34,346 nucleotides of DNA from Pseudomonadota bacterium (GTDB lineage Bacteria > Pseudomonadota > Gammaproteobacteria > Burkholderiales > Eutrophovitaceae), in the NCBI GenBank assembly GCA_027624715.1, contig JAQBTV010000012.1, forward strand, positions 1-34,346. The letters are read 5' to 3'. This document shows, in pieces, positions 9,992 through 18,153 of the stretch. Position 1 is the first letter of the stretch; each line of letters starts with the position of its first letter. The notes below the pieces were generated by a model that did no database searches, was not told the DNA's origin, and saw only the letters and a program-made list of their open reading frames with translations. The position numbers and the translations under genes were made by a program.

Positions 9992-10807
9992 TCAGATCTG
10001 CCCATGCCCAATCTCCAAATCGTCCTCATAAGGTCTCGAAGGAAAATGAAACGGCACGGGACCATCTACCTCGCCATTGACGAATTGGCGCACTAGGGGA
10101 TCTTTCGAATCGAGTAACTCGCTGGGCGCACCTCTAACCGTTATAGATCCGCGAGACAGCAACACCACTTCGTCGGCCACCTTAAACGAAGCCTTTATAT
10201 CATGCGTTACAAAAATGGAGGTAATGCCCAAAGCGTCGTTCAGCGTCCTGATCAAGTTCCCTGTGATGGCAGTAGATATCGGGTCTAGCCCAGTAAAGGG
10301 CTCATCATAAAGCATCAAGCTTGGGTCCAGAGCAATAGCTCGCGCCAAGGCCACCCGCCTCGCCATTCCTCCCGACAGTTCAGCTGGCATCAGCTTAGAG
10401 ACCCCCCTAAGCCCGACTGCGTGAAGCTTCATCAACACTAAATCTCTAATTGCCGACTCTGGTAACGCAGTTTGCTCTCTCAAGGGGAACGCGACATTCT
10501 CAAAAACATTAAGATCAGTAAACAGTGCTCCATACTGAAAAAGCATACCAATTTTTTTACGATATGCAAAAAGTTCTCGGTGCTTCATTTGATTTACGAC
10601 ACTTGCTTCGCAAGTGACTTTCCCTTGCTGCGGGCGCACCTGCCCGCTAATCAGCTTAAGAATGGTCGTCTTTCCCGACCCACTACCGCCCATAATGGCT
10701 GTAACCTTACCCGCCGCAAAACCGACATCTAAATTCCGAAAAATTGTAGATTGCCCGTATGCGAAGTTCAGCGCTGAAAATTGTATTAAGTCTGTTGGTT
10801 TGTGCAT
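9992..10807 (-). CDS. mlaF: MlaF, ATPase of the phospholipid transporter
   Basis: ABC ATPase (271 residues) driving MlaE. Walker A is GGSGSGKTT near residue 40, the Q-loop lies in GMLFQYGALFTDL, the signature is LSGGMARRVALARAI, Walker B is LMLYDEPFTGLDP and the H-loop is FVTHDIKASF. The C-terminal extension (GPVPFHFPSR and following) is typical of MlaF and takes part in the handshake dimer. It is the first gene of the long minus-strand run, starting with ATG about 28 bases downstream of a predicted promoter. Confidence 0.96.
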   Translation of the reverse strand: MHKPTDLIQFSALNFAYGQSTIFRNLDVGFAAGKVTAIMGGSGSGKTTILKLISGQVRPQQGKVTCEASVVNQMKHRELFAYRKKIGMLFQYGALFTDLNVFENVAFPLREQTALPESAIRDLVLMKLHAVGLRGVSKLMPAELSGGMARRVALARAIALDPSLMLYDEPFTGLDPISTAITGNLIRTLNDALGITSIFVTHDIKASFKVADEVVLLSRGSITVRGAPSELLDSKDPLVRQFVNGEVDGPVPFHFPSRPYEDDLEIGHGQI

Positions 10808-10834
10808 TGATGAAAGCTTAAATTTGAGTAGACT

Positions 10835-10864
10835 ATTCTATCTACAATTGCCGAATTTTGTCGA
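10835..10864 (-). promoter_or_regulatory. Predicted sigma70-type promoter of the mla-his gene run
   Basis: On the minus strand the hexamer TCGACA (10859-10864; five of six matches to TTGACA) is followed after 18 bases by TAGAAT (10835-10840; five of six matches to TATAAT). Transcription would begin near 10828, leaving a leader of about 20 bases before the mlaF ATG. It is the only well-formed promoter I see on this strand between here and the left edge, though internal promoters are possible. Confidence 0.6.
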
Positions 10865-11011
10865 TTTATGCGTTATGACAATCTCGATAGTCATTCAGAA
10901 CGTCACGATTCAGTTTGAGGACTCTTTGATACCACTCAATAAAAAGATGTTTAAACCATCGCGCAACATCAAAGTGAGCAACTGGAACAAGCGATACGAT
11001 ATACTTCACTA

Positions 11012-11998
11012 ATGACTGATAAAACCACAGAACATTCTGACCCAGTGATTGCATACGCTCAGCAAGTACTCGAGATTGAAGCCAATGCTATATTAGAAAT
11101 CTCCGAACATTTGGATGAGTCATTTAGAAGAGCCTGCGACTTAATGCTGGCTTGCAAAGGACGGATTGTGGTTAGCGGTATTGGGAAATCGGGACACATC
11201 GCGCGCAAGATCTCCTCCACCTTATCTAGCACTGGCTCACCCTCTTTTTTTGTGCATCCTGCTGAAGCGAGTCACGGGGACTTGGGCATGGTGACCAGTG
11301 AGGATGTATTCATTGCAATCTCTTATTCAGGGGAAAGTGCAGAGCTCAATCTCATTGTGCCAGCACTAAAACGAGAGAGCACTAAATTGATAGCAATTAC
11401 TGGCAACAAGAATTCAACGTTATCGCGTCTTGCGGACATCACTATTGAGTGTCGCGTTTCTCATGAGGCCTGCCCGCTTGGACTGGCACCAACATCCACC
11501 ACAACAGCAATATTAGCCCTAGGAGACGCACTGGCTATTGCGCTGCTGCGCGCCAAAGGGTTCACGGAACGGGACTTTGCCAAATCGCACCCCGGTGGAA
11601 CACTTGGACGAAAATTATTAACACGAGTCAACGACATCATGCGCCACGGCGATGAATTTCCCCAAGTAACGCCCGACACAAGCATTCAAAACACCATCAT
11701 GGAAATAACCTCCAAGAAACTGGGGATGACTGCCGTCATGAGTAACAGGAAGCTCGTCGGCGTCATTACTGATGGAGATCTTAGGAGAATTTTCCAAATT
11801 AAAAACTCACTGGACAATATAGTTGCCCGAGAAATGATGACACCGCACCCCAAAACCATTAACGAAAACGCCCTAGCAGCTGAAGCTCTGCAAATCATGG
11901 AAGAGCATAGCGTAAACCAGCTGGTGGTCACAGACCAGTTAGAAACCCCGATTGGAGTTTTAGGAATGCACGACCTACTCAGAGCAAAAATCTTATGA
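11012..11998 (+). CDS. kdsD: Arabinose-5-phosphate isomerase KdsD
   Basis: Isomerises ribulose 5-phosphate to arabinose 5-phosphate, the first step toward Kdo for lipopolysaccharide. The 328 residues comprise a SIS domain (about 45-175: VVSGIGKSGHIARK, VHPAEASHGDLGMV, ISYSGESAEL) and two CBS domains (about 205-325: VGVITDGDLRR and IGVLGMHDLLRA mark them). It opens the plus-strand LPS cluster and overlaps kdsC by four bases. No Shine-Dalgarno sequence precedes the ATG, and a TATACT hexamer ends only eight bases before it, so the message may be nearly leaderless. Confidence 0.95.
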   Translation: MTDKTTEHSDPVIAYAQQVLEIEANAILEISEHLDESFRRACDLMLACKGRIVVSGIGKSGHIARKISSTLSSTGSPSFFVHPAEASHGDLGMVTSEDVFIAISYSGESAELNLIVPALKRESTKLIAITGNKNSTLSRLADITIECRVSHEACPLGLAPTSTTTAILALGDALAIALLRAKGFTERDFAKSHPGGTLGRKLLTRVNDIMRHGDEFPQVTPDTSIQNTIMEITSKKLGMTAVMSNRKLVGVITDGDLRRIFQIKNSLDNIVAREMMTPHPKTINENALAAEALQIMEEHSVNQLVVTDQLETPIGVLGMHDLLRAKIL

Positions 11999-12519
11999 AA
12001 AAAGAGATTTTAGAAAAAGCAAAAGTCATTGAAGGAATTCTATTTGATGTTGATGGTGTCATGACAGATGGAAAAATTTACTGCTCCGAAAATGGAGAAA
12101 CCCTTAAAGCCTTTAATGCCGCAGATGGCCTGGGAATCAAGCTGTTGCAGGACTTTAAAATCCTTACGGGCGTAATCAGCGGCAGAGACTCGGCTGCACT
12201 TCGATATCGACTAAACGAATTGAATATTCAACATCTTTATTTGGGTGTCGACGACAAACTTAATGCGTTCGAACATTTCTTGAAGCTAACCGGGCTTGCG
12301 CCAAACGCTGTGGCTTTTATTGGTGACGATCTACCTGACTTGCCCATCCTAACCCGCTGCGGCCTATCAATTAGTCCTTCAAACGGCTCTAGTGATGTCC
12401 TGTCTCGCGTGGACTACGTGACAACACGTCCTGGGGGAGATGGCGCCATTCGAGAAGTCGTGGAAATTCTTATGAAATCCAAAGGAATGTGGGGGAGACA
12501 TATTGAGGATCTTTGTTGA
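11995..12519 (+). CDS. kdsC: 3-deoxy-D-manno-octulosonate 8-phosphate phosphatase KdsC
   Basis: HAD-superfamily phosphatase (174 residues) that releases Kdo from Kdo-8-phosphate. HAD motif I is ILFDVDGVMTDG with the nucleophile and general-acid Asp residues, motif II is in TGVISGRDS, the conserved Lys is in VDDKLNAF, and motif IV is FIGDDLPDLP. The short C1-type without a large cap domain fits the tetrameric KdsC family. It is translationally coupled to kdsD (ATGA overlap), and its TGA shares a base with the ATG of lptC. kdsA and kdsB are not in this window. Confidence 0.95.
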   Translation: MKKEILEKAKVIEGILFDVDGVMTDGKIYCSENGETLKAFNAADGLGIKLLQDFKILTGVISGRDSAALRYRLNELNIQHLYLGVDDKLNAFEHFLKLTGLAPNAVAFIGDDLPDLPILTRCGLSISPSNGSSDVLSRVDYVTTRPGGDGAIREVVEILMKSKGMWGRHIEDLC

Positions 12520-13076
12520 TGCCAAAACTGACGACAAGGTTACTCTTCTTGGTGTTGCTGTCCATACTCGCCTCAGTATCTTGGTGGGCGCACCATGCTG
12601 CCCTGTTTTCACCGCATGTAACGCTCGCCTCGAAAACAGTACCAAAATTTTTCCTCAATAAGGTCGTATCCACTCGGTTCAACCAGAGCGGAGAAATTGC
12701 ATCAATCTTCGAGTTTGATTCTATTACCCAATCTGAATTGGAGAACGAATCGCAAACTATTAGACCAAAGCTCATATTTCACAACAGTCCCACATCCGAA
12801 TTCACTGTAACGGCGGACGCTGGTAGAGCTAAAAATAATGAAACAATCGACCTAATGGGGAATGTGACACTTAAAATTACAAGTGCGGAATCAGTGCCTA
12901 CAAGCGTCGCCACCGACTTCGTAATCGTAGAAATCCCTAGCCAGATTGCTAGAACAGACCACAAGACGACAATTACCCGTCAATCGTCGGTCGGCTTTTC
13001 TCACGGATTCATATATCATGCCAAGGACGGACTTCTTGATCTTTTATCGAACGTAACAATGACTTACGATGATTAA
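12519..13076 (+). CDS. lptC: LPS export protein LptC
   Basis: Bitopic inner-membrane protein linking the LptBFG ABC transporter to the LptA bridge. The 185 residues include one N-terminal membrane anchor (about residues 7-26, hydrophobic from RLLFLVLL to the WW pair) and a periplasmic beta-jellyroll of the OstA type. Identification relies on fold-like pattern, length and position between kdsC and lptA, since LptC is poorly conserved. I chose ATG 12519, whose first base is the last of the kdsC stop; two TTG codons just upstream are in frame but have no better ribosome site. Confidence 0.9.
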   Translation: MPKLTTRLLFLVLLSILASVSWWAHHAALFSPHVTLASKTVPKFFLNKVVSTRFNQSGEIASIFEFDSITQSELENESQTIRPKLIFHNSPTSEFTVTADAGRAKNNETIDLMGNVTLKITSAESVPTSVATDFVIVEIPSQIARTDHKTTITRQSSVGFSHGFIYHAKDGLLDLLSNVTMTYDD

Positions 13077-13629
13077 AAATAATTCAAAACTCGTACGAAA
13101 AGAATTAACGTCATGGAAAATTCTTCTATTGCTTCCTCTAATATTCAATCCTTTTCAGTCATTAGCCGAAAAAGCTGACAGGGAAAAGCCCATCAATATC
13201 GAATCAGATAGCGGATACATGGATGACAAAACAAGTACTGCGGTCTTTAAAGGGAACGTTGTACTCACGCAAGGAACGTTGCTAATCAAAGCAGATACGC
13301 TTACTGTTCTTCAGGAAAATGACGAGTTTAAGCAAGGGATTGCTCTCGGGGAACTCGCCTACTTCAGACAAAAACGTGAAGGCTATAAAGACTATATAGA
13401 GGGTGAGGCGAAGCGCATCGAATTCGATGCGATCACAGATCAACTGACGATGGTTGACAGTGCCAAACTTTGGCGCGATGGAGACCAAGTAGAAGGAAAG
13501 TTTATCCATTACGATGCCGTCACTGAAACATTTACGGTCAGGAGCGACGGAGGAAACAAAGATGCTAGAAACCCTTCCAACGGAAGAGTGAAAGTGATAA
13601 TTCAACCCAAACAACGCGTAGAACCCTGA
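13069..13629 (+). CDS. lptA: LPS transport periplasmic protein LptA
   Basis: Periplasmic OstA-like beta-jellyroll protein (186 residues) that polymerises into the bridge carrying LPS to LptDE. A basic N-terminus and a hydrophobic stretch ([16 protein letters not shown]) form the signal peptide, probably cleaved after SLA near residue 33. The mature part begins [25 protein letters not shown], the typical LptA start, and contains [12 protein letters not shown] and [12 protein letters not shown] strands. It overlaps lptC by eight bases and lies 43 bases before lptB. Confidence 0.94.
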   Translation: MIKNNSKLVRKELTSWKILLLLPLIFNPFQSLAEKADREKPINIESDSGYMDDKTSTAVFKGNVVLTQGTLLIKADTLTVLQENDEFKQGIALGELAYFRQKREGYKDYIEGEAKRIEFDAITDQLTMVDSAKLWRDGDQVEGKFIHYDAVTETFTVRSDGGNKDARNPSNGRVKVIIQPKQRVEP

Positions 13630-13672
13630 GCCAGGCCAAGGAATATCACTGGTCTCTGGCCGTTATGCATCA

Positions 13673-14401
13673 ATGCGAACTGAAGCCAACATGCTTAAAG
13701 CTTTAAAACTAAACAAACAATATCGCACAAAAACCGTAGTCCATGACGTCTCTCTCGAGGTGGCGCGTGGCGAAGTAATTGGACTACTAGGGCCCAATGG
13801 CGCCGGCAAAACGACAACCTTCTACATGATTGTCGGCATTACCCCTTGCACCAACGGCAACCTATATCTCGATGGAACCGATATCACCCATCTACCCATT
13901 CATCGACGCGCGCAATTAGGTATTAGTTATTTGCCACAAGAAATGTCCATATTCAGAAAGCTCAATGTGGAAGAAAATATTCGAGCAATTCTTGAGCTAC
14001 AAGAACGCAGTGACATCGCCGAGCGTCTGGAGCAGTTGCTCGAAGATTTAAGCATAACGCACCTACGAAAAAACTCATCAGCATCCCTCTCTGGAGGCGA
14101 GCGAAGGCGAGTAGAAATTGCGCGAACACTCGCCACCGAACCCAGCTTCATACTTCTAGATGAACCGTTCGCTGGCGTAGCTCCTATTGCCGTTTTAGAT
14201 ATTAAGGAAATTATTCGATATCTTGTAAAACAAAAAATTGGAGTAATCATTACGGATCACAACGTTCGAGAAACTTTAGATATTTGTAATCGTGCCTATA
14301 TCGTCAATGAAGGGGTCGTTCTGGCAAGTGGGCCTTCTGAAGATATTATTAAAAATCCGTCGGTCCGTAAGGTCTACTTAGGTGATCAGTTCAGGCTATG
14401 A
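13673..14401 (+). CDS. lptB: LPS export ATPase LptB
   Basis: ABC ATPase (242 residues) powering LptFG. Walker [11 protein letters not shown] (40-49), Q-loop YLPQEMSIF, signature [14 protein letters not shown] (139-152), Walker [12 protein letters not shown] with Glu164, and the switch His195 in [10 protein letters not shown] are intact, and it ends [10 protein letters not shown] like other LptB proteins. One oddity: residue 170, in the D-loop, is Ala (codon GCT at 14180-14182) where the family normally has Asp (GVDPI). The partners LptF and LptG are not in the window. An in-frame ATG at 13691 is an alternative start. Confidence 0.96.
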   Translation: MRTEANMLKALKLNKQYRTKTVVHDVSLEVARGEVIGLLGPNGAGKTTTFYMIVGITPCTNGNLYLDGTDITHLPIHRRAQLGISYLPQEMSIFRKLNVEENIRAILELQERSDIAERLEQLLEDLSITHLRKNSSASLSGGERRRVEIARTLATEPSFILLDEPFAGVAPIAVLDIKEIIRYLVKQKIGVIITDHNVRETLDICNRAYIVNEGVVLASGPSEDIIKNPSVRKVYLGDQFRL

Positions 14402-14476
14402 AGAAAAAGCTCCCCAAGATTAAAAATACTCTCAATAAGACATTCTTAATTGTATTTCAGGATAGTTAATACTCCC

Positions 14477-15883
14477 ATGAGACAGCAATTAGTTGGCAGA
14501 CAAACACAAAATTTATCTTTGACTCCAGAGCTGAGGCAATCGCTGAGATTCTTGGGATTAGGAACCAATGAGCTTGTGGAAGAACTAAAGGACATAGCAC
14601 TAGAAAATCCACTACTTGACCTCGAGCAAGGAGACAAGCCGGAAGCGGAAAGACCGGAAGCAGCCAAGGCTAACGAACCGAGCGACTCGAATAATCTGGC
14701 ATACCCTGAGATAGAATCAGGAGTAGACTACACGACCCATACCATGTCGTCGTGGGGAGAAAATGGTTTTACTTATGATGGTTCAAACTCCAACGAGGTT
14801 GCAACGCACGTCGACTTTCGACAATATCTTAAAGAACAACTCATCTCAAATAACACTTCAAATGAAGACAAAGAACTAACCACCTATCTTATTGATAATC
14901 TTAATGAAGATGGTTTTCTAAAAGAAACATTTGAAGAGCTAAAACACAACTTCCCAGAAGGAAAAAACTGGGTAATTATCGACTTCGAGAGATGCCGCAA
15001 CCTTCTGCAGAATCTCGAACCAGTTGGTGTAGGTTCTAGACATCTTATCGAGCATTTACAATTGCAGGTGAAAAAAACCACGGTCAGTAATCACCTGAAA
15101 GTGCTCTCGAAAACTCTATTGGATCAGCACCTGAAGCTACTTGCGAGTTATAACTATAAAAAAATTGCCCGCATTATGGGCTGCAGAGTTATTGACATTA
15201 CTGAGGCAGCCAAACTCATCTCAAACCTAAGTCCAAAACCACTCAGTGCAGACTGGGAGGATCATGCGAGATACGTAAAACCGGACCTAATCGTAGAAAA
15301 ATATAACAAAAAATGGATAATGCGCTTAAACTATGAATGGATACCCAGAGTTGGAATCAATCAAGAGTACGCAGACCTTATCCAATATGGGAAAGACTCT
15401 GAATCAAACCCTCTCAAAGATTATTTAAGACAGGCAAAGAATATACAACGCAGCATTAATCAGAGACATGAAACATTATTAAGAGTCTCTCAAGAAATCT
15501 TTAAAGTACAAATAGATTTCTTAGAAAATGGGCCAAAAGGTCTCACTCCATTAAACTTACAAACAATATCTGACTCGCTTAATCTGCACGAATCTACAAT
15601 TTCTAGAGCAACGTCAGGTAAGTACATCAGCACACCCCGAGGAACATTCGAACTAAAATATTTCTTCAGTAATGCCATCGGAGATATGGGTAAGACATCG
15701 TCCACACATGTTAAAGATCTCATCAAAAGATTGATTCAATCTGAAGATTCAAAAGATCCGCTATCTGATAGTAAAATTCAAGCAGTTCTTTCCGGATCGG
15801 GGATCGAGATTGCTAGGCGCACAGTAGCTAAATACCGAGAAAATCAAAAAATTCTACCATCACAAATGCGAAAAAAATCTTAA
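14477..15883 (+). CDS. rpoN: RNA polymerase sigma-54 factor RpoN
   Basis: Sigma-54, which directs RNA polymerase to -24/-12 promoters and needs AAA+ activators. The 468 residues contain the Gln-rich-type region I (LSLTPELRQSLRFLGLGTNELVEEL), a short acidic region II, the core-binding domain, the helix-turn-helix region (SDSLNLHESTISRATSGKYISTPRGTFELKYFF) and the invariant RpoN box ARRTVAKYRE near the C-terminus. I chose ATG 14477, which aligns with the usual MKQ-like start; the frame continues to a TTG at 14450. It is followed almost directly by ptsN, with no hpf in between. Confidence 0.97.
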   Translation: MRQQLVGRQTQNLSLTPELRQSLRFLGLGTNELVEELKDIALENPLLDLEQGDKPEAERPEAAKANEPSDSNNLAYPEIESGVDYTTHTMSSWGENGFTYDGSNSNEVATHVDFRQYLKEQLISNNTSNEDKELTTYLIDNLNEDGFLKETFEELKHNFPEGKNWVIIDFERCRNLLQNLEPVGVGSRHLIEHLQLQVKKTTVSNHLKVLSKTLLDQHLKLLASYNYKKIARIMGCRVIDITEAAKLISNLSPKPLSADWEDHARYVKPDLIVEKYNKKWIMRLNYEWIPRVGINQEYADLIQYGKDSESNPLKDYLRQAKNIQRSINQRHETLLRVSQEIFKVQIDFLENGPKGLTPLNLQTISDSLNLHESTISRATSGKYISTPRGTFELKYFFSNAIGDMGKTSSTHVKDLIKRLIQSEDSKDPLSDSKIQAVLSGSGIEIARRTVAKYRENQKILPSQMRKKS

Positions 15884-15891
15884 TTTTGAGT

Positions 15892-16350
15892 ATGTCATCC
15901 AATATCAGTCTAATTAAACTGTTCGAGGAAGTGGAAGTCCTTCTGGATATAACTATATCTAGTAAGAAACGCTTATTTGAAGAAGTTGCCCTCTGTATCG
16001 AGGAAAAATACGGGGTGCCACGCTCTGAAACGTTTGAAGCGCTATTCGCACGGGAGAAGCTTGGATCGACGAATATCGGACATGGGATAGCTTTGCCGCA
16101 TGGAAGACTCGTGAAGCTAAAACGATTTGTGGGGGTTTTTGCCCGACTTGAAAAGCCTATTCAATTTGAATCTGGAGACAACAAACCAATCCAAATGATT
16201 TTCGCTTTATTAACTCCAGAGGTCAAACAACAAAATCAACATTTAGCATACCTTGCCCATTTAGCAGAAGTATTCAGCGAAAAATCTACGCGAGAACAAC
16301 TACTAAAAATATCCGATAAGGTGGAAATCATCAAACTCTTGGGAAAATAA
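15892..16350 (+). CDS. ptsN: Nitrogen-regulatory PTS enzyme IIA (PtsN)
   Basis: EIIA(Ntr), a phosphocarrier of the nitrogen PTS that regulates targets by protein contact, for example potassium handling and sensor kinases. The 152 residues form one PTS EIIA type-2 domain; the phosphorylated His lies in GIALPHGRL (residue 70 from the chosen start), preceded by GSTNIGHG. I prefer ATG 15892 over the in-frame TTG at 15886. The gene begins eight bases after rpoN and its stop abuts the hprK start. Its phosphodonors (ptsP, ptsO/HPr) are elsewhere. Confidence 0.95.
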   Translation: MSSNISLIKLFEEVEVLLDITISSKKRLFEEVALCIEEKYGVPRSETFEALFAREKLGSTNIGHGIALPHGRLVKLKRFVGVFARLEKPIQFESGDNKPIQMIFALLTPEVKQQNQHLAYLAHLAEVFSEKSTREQLLKISDKVEIIKLLGK

Positions 16351-17292
16351 ATGTCCACGATCTCAGTGAGTAAATTATTTGACGATAACCAAGAGGCTTT
16401 AAGTCTCAAATGGGAAATCGTGCATGGCGCTGATACTCGCTCTCTGGATTCAAGTGCAGTTAATAAATCCTCTAACGGATTAATTGGACACCTCAACCTC
16501 ATACACCCGAATTGGATTCAAATTTTCAGTCGAACAGAGGTTGCTTATTTTCAAGATATCCCCCTACAAGATCAAATCGAATCCCTCGAAAAGATAGCTG
16601 CTAACACTAACTGCTTTATTGTTTCAGACGGTGGAAAGTGCCCTTCATCAATCGTGCAAGTTGCCAATACAAATAATATTCCGGTCCTCTACTCTACGGT
16701 CCCAAGCCTCCAGATTATCTGGGTAATCCGAACATATCTGGGGAGAGCCCTGGCAGATTACGTCACGCACCATGGCGTTCTTTTAGATGTCCTAGGAGTG
16801 GGCGTGATGATCACAGGGGAAAGTGGTGTTGGAAAAAGCGAGTTAGCTTTGGAACTCATATCTAGAGGTTCTGGCCTTGTCGCTGATGATATTGTGGAAC
16901 TGTTCCACATTGCACCTAAGACACTGGAGGGCAGAAGCCCTGAACTACTAAAAGACTTCCTAGAAGTCCGAGGACTAGGCTTGCTTAACATTAGAACTAT
17001 TTTTGGAGAGACCGCTGTAAGGCGACGAAAAAATCTCAACTTAATTGTCGAATTAATGAAACCCACCCGAGGGCAAGCCGCTCAAGCAGAACGGTTGCCA
17101 CTACACGCCTCCTCACAAAATATCCTTGATGTGGATGTTCGAAAAGTGCAATTGCCTGTTGCCGCAGGACGCAACCTCGCTGTATTGGTTGAGGCTGCTG
17201 TGCGCAATTTCGTGTTACAACTCAGAGGTATAGATAGCACTCAAGAATTTATGGCGCGCCAAAGCAAAAGCATTACCGATCAACAGAGTTGA
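16351..17292 (+). CDS. hprK: HPr kinase/phosphorylase HprK
   Basis: Bifunctional enzyme that phosphorylates and dephosphorylates a regulatory Ser on HPr. The 313 residues have the N-terminal MurF-like domain and the C-terminal kinase domain with Walker A GESGVGKSELALELI (156-170), the conserved LVADDIVEL segment and the signature EVRGLGLLNIRTIFGETAVR. The family is usual in betaproteobacteria in the rpoN-ptsN-hprK-rapZ order, where it probably acts on a nitrogen-PTS-type HPr rather than in sugar catabolite repression. It starts immediately after the ptsN stop. Confidence 0.96.
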   Translation: MSTISVSKLFDDNQEALSLKWEIVHGADTRSLDSSAVNKSSNGLIGHLNLIHPNWIQIFSRTEVAYFQDIPLQDQIESLEKIAANTNCFIVSDGGKCPSSIVQVANTNNIPVLYSTVPSLQIIWVIRTYLGRALADYVTHHGVLLDVLGVGVMITGESGVGKSELALELISRGSGLVADDIVELFHIAPKTLEGRSPELLKDFLEVRGLGLLNIRTIFGETAVRRRKNLNLIVELMKPTRGQAAQAERLPLHASSQNILDVDVRKVQLPVAAGRNLAVLVEAAVRNFVLQLRGIDSTQEFMARQSKSITDQQS

Positions 17293-17316
17293 TGACTTTA
17301 TTAAAGTGCTGATGAA

Positions 17317-18153
17317 ATGAAGCTTTTTATCTTTACAGGCCTTTCCGGCTCGGGCAAAAGCGTTGCGCTCAAAACGCTCGAAGACCTCGAATTCTACTGT
17401 ATCGACAACTTACCAATCAAACTCCTTGATGCTTGCATCGAAACCCTAACAAAACAGGGATACTCCAATGTAGCTATCAGCCTTGATGTCAGAAACCCAT
17501 CCTTTCTAGGGACATTACCCGAAGAAGTTGAAAACCTGTCAAATCAAGGCATAGAAGTTAAAATAATTTTTCTTGATGCATCAAACGAATCACTACTACG
17601 ACGATATTCAGAGACTCGAAGGCCTCACCCTTTATCCAATGACAAAACAACCCTTATTGAGTGTATCGAAGTTGAGCGTAAACTCCTTGAACCACTTAAA
17701 ATCAACGCGGAGCACATCGACACCAGCAGATTAACTCCTCAGCAACTGAAGAATTCCGTGAGAGGTCTCGTCGAAAACAAAAATCAGCAATTCCAACTCA
17801 TCTTACAGTCTTTCGGATTCAAGCATGGCATACCACTAGATACTGATTTCACTTTTGATGTTCGCTGCTTACCAAATCCCTTTTACGAAGATGAGTTAAA
17901 ACAACTATCAGGCTCTAATCCAAAGGTGGCTGACTATCTGAACAGAAGTGCCGATACATTAAAAATAATAGACGACATTCATCAATTCATGAGTCGGTGG
18001 TTGCACTTATTCATCAATGAAGGTCGCGTAACCCTAGCGATTTCTGTTGGATGCACAGGAGGACAGCATCGATCGGTTTATGTTGTAGAAGAACTTGAGA
18101 AAAAATTCAAACAAGACTACCGTACGCTGATGCGTCACCGCGACTTAAGTTAA
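17317..18153 (+). CDS. rapZ: RNase adapter / nucleotide-binding protein RapZ
   Basis: P-loop protein (278 residues) of the RapZ/YvcJ family; in enterobacteria it guides RNase E to the sRNA GlmZ and so tunes glucosamine-6-phosphate synthesis. Walker A is GLSGSGKS (8-15), a Walker-B-like strand is ISLDVRNPSFL, and the C-terminal domain carries DVRCLPNPFYE and the signature SVGCTGGQHRSVYVVEEL. It follows hprK by 24 bases as the last gene of the plus-strand cluster. Its stop overlaps the mutY stop by four bases (convergent genes), so there is no room for a separate terminator. Whether GlmZ-like RNAs exist here is unknown. Confidence 0.95.
   Translation: MKLFIFTGLSGSGKSVALKTLEDLEFYCIDNLPIKLLDACIETLTKQGYSNVAISLDVRNPSFLGTLPEEVENLSNQGIEVKIIFLDASNESLLRRYSETRRPHPLSNDKTTLIECIEVERKLLEPLKINAEHIDTSRLTPQQLKNSVRGLVENKNQQFQLILQSFGFKHGIPLDTDFTFDVRCLPNPFYEDELKQLSGSNPKVADYLNRSADTLKIIDDIHQFMSRWLHLFINEGRVTLAISVGCTGGQHRSVYVVEELEKKFKQDYRTLMRHRDLS

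Noticed and set aside
9501-10031. Long plus-strand frame of 176 codons over mlaE and mlaF
   Set aside because: It is the antisense shadow of mlaE, whose protein is clearly conserved; its own translation is low in recognisable features.
10866-11054. Minus-strand frame of 62 codons between mlaF and kdsD
   Set aside because: It overlaps the start of kdsD, resembles no known protein and lies in the divergent promoter region.
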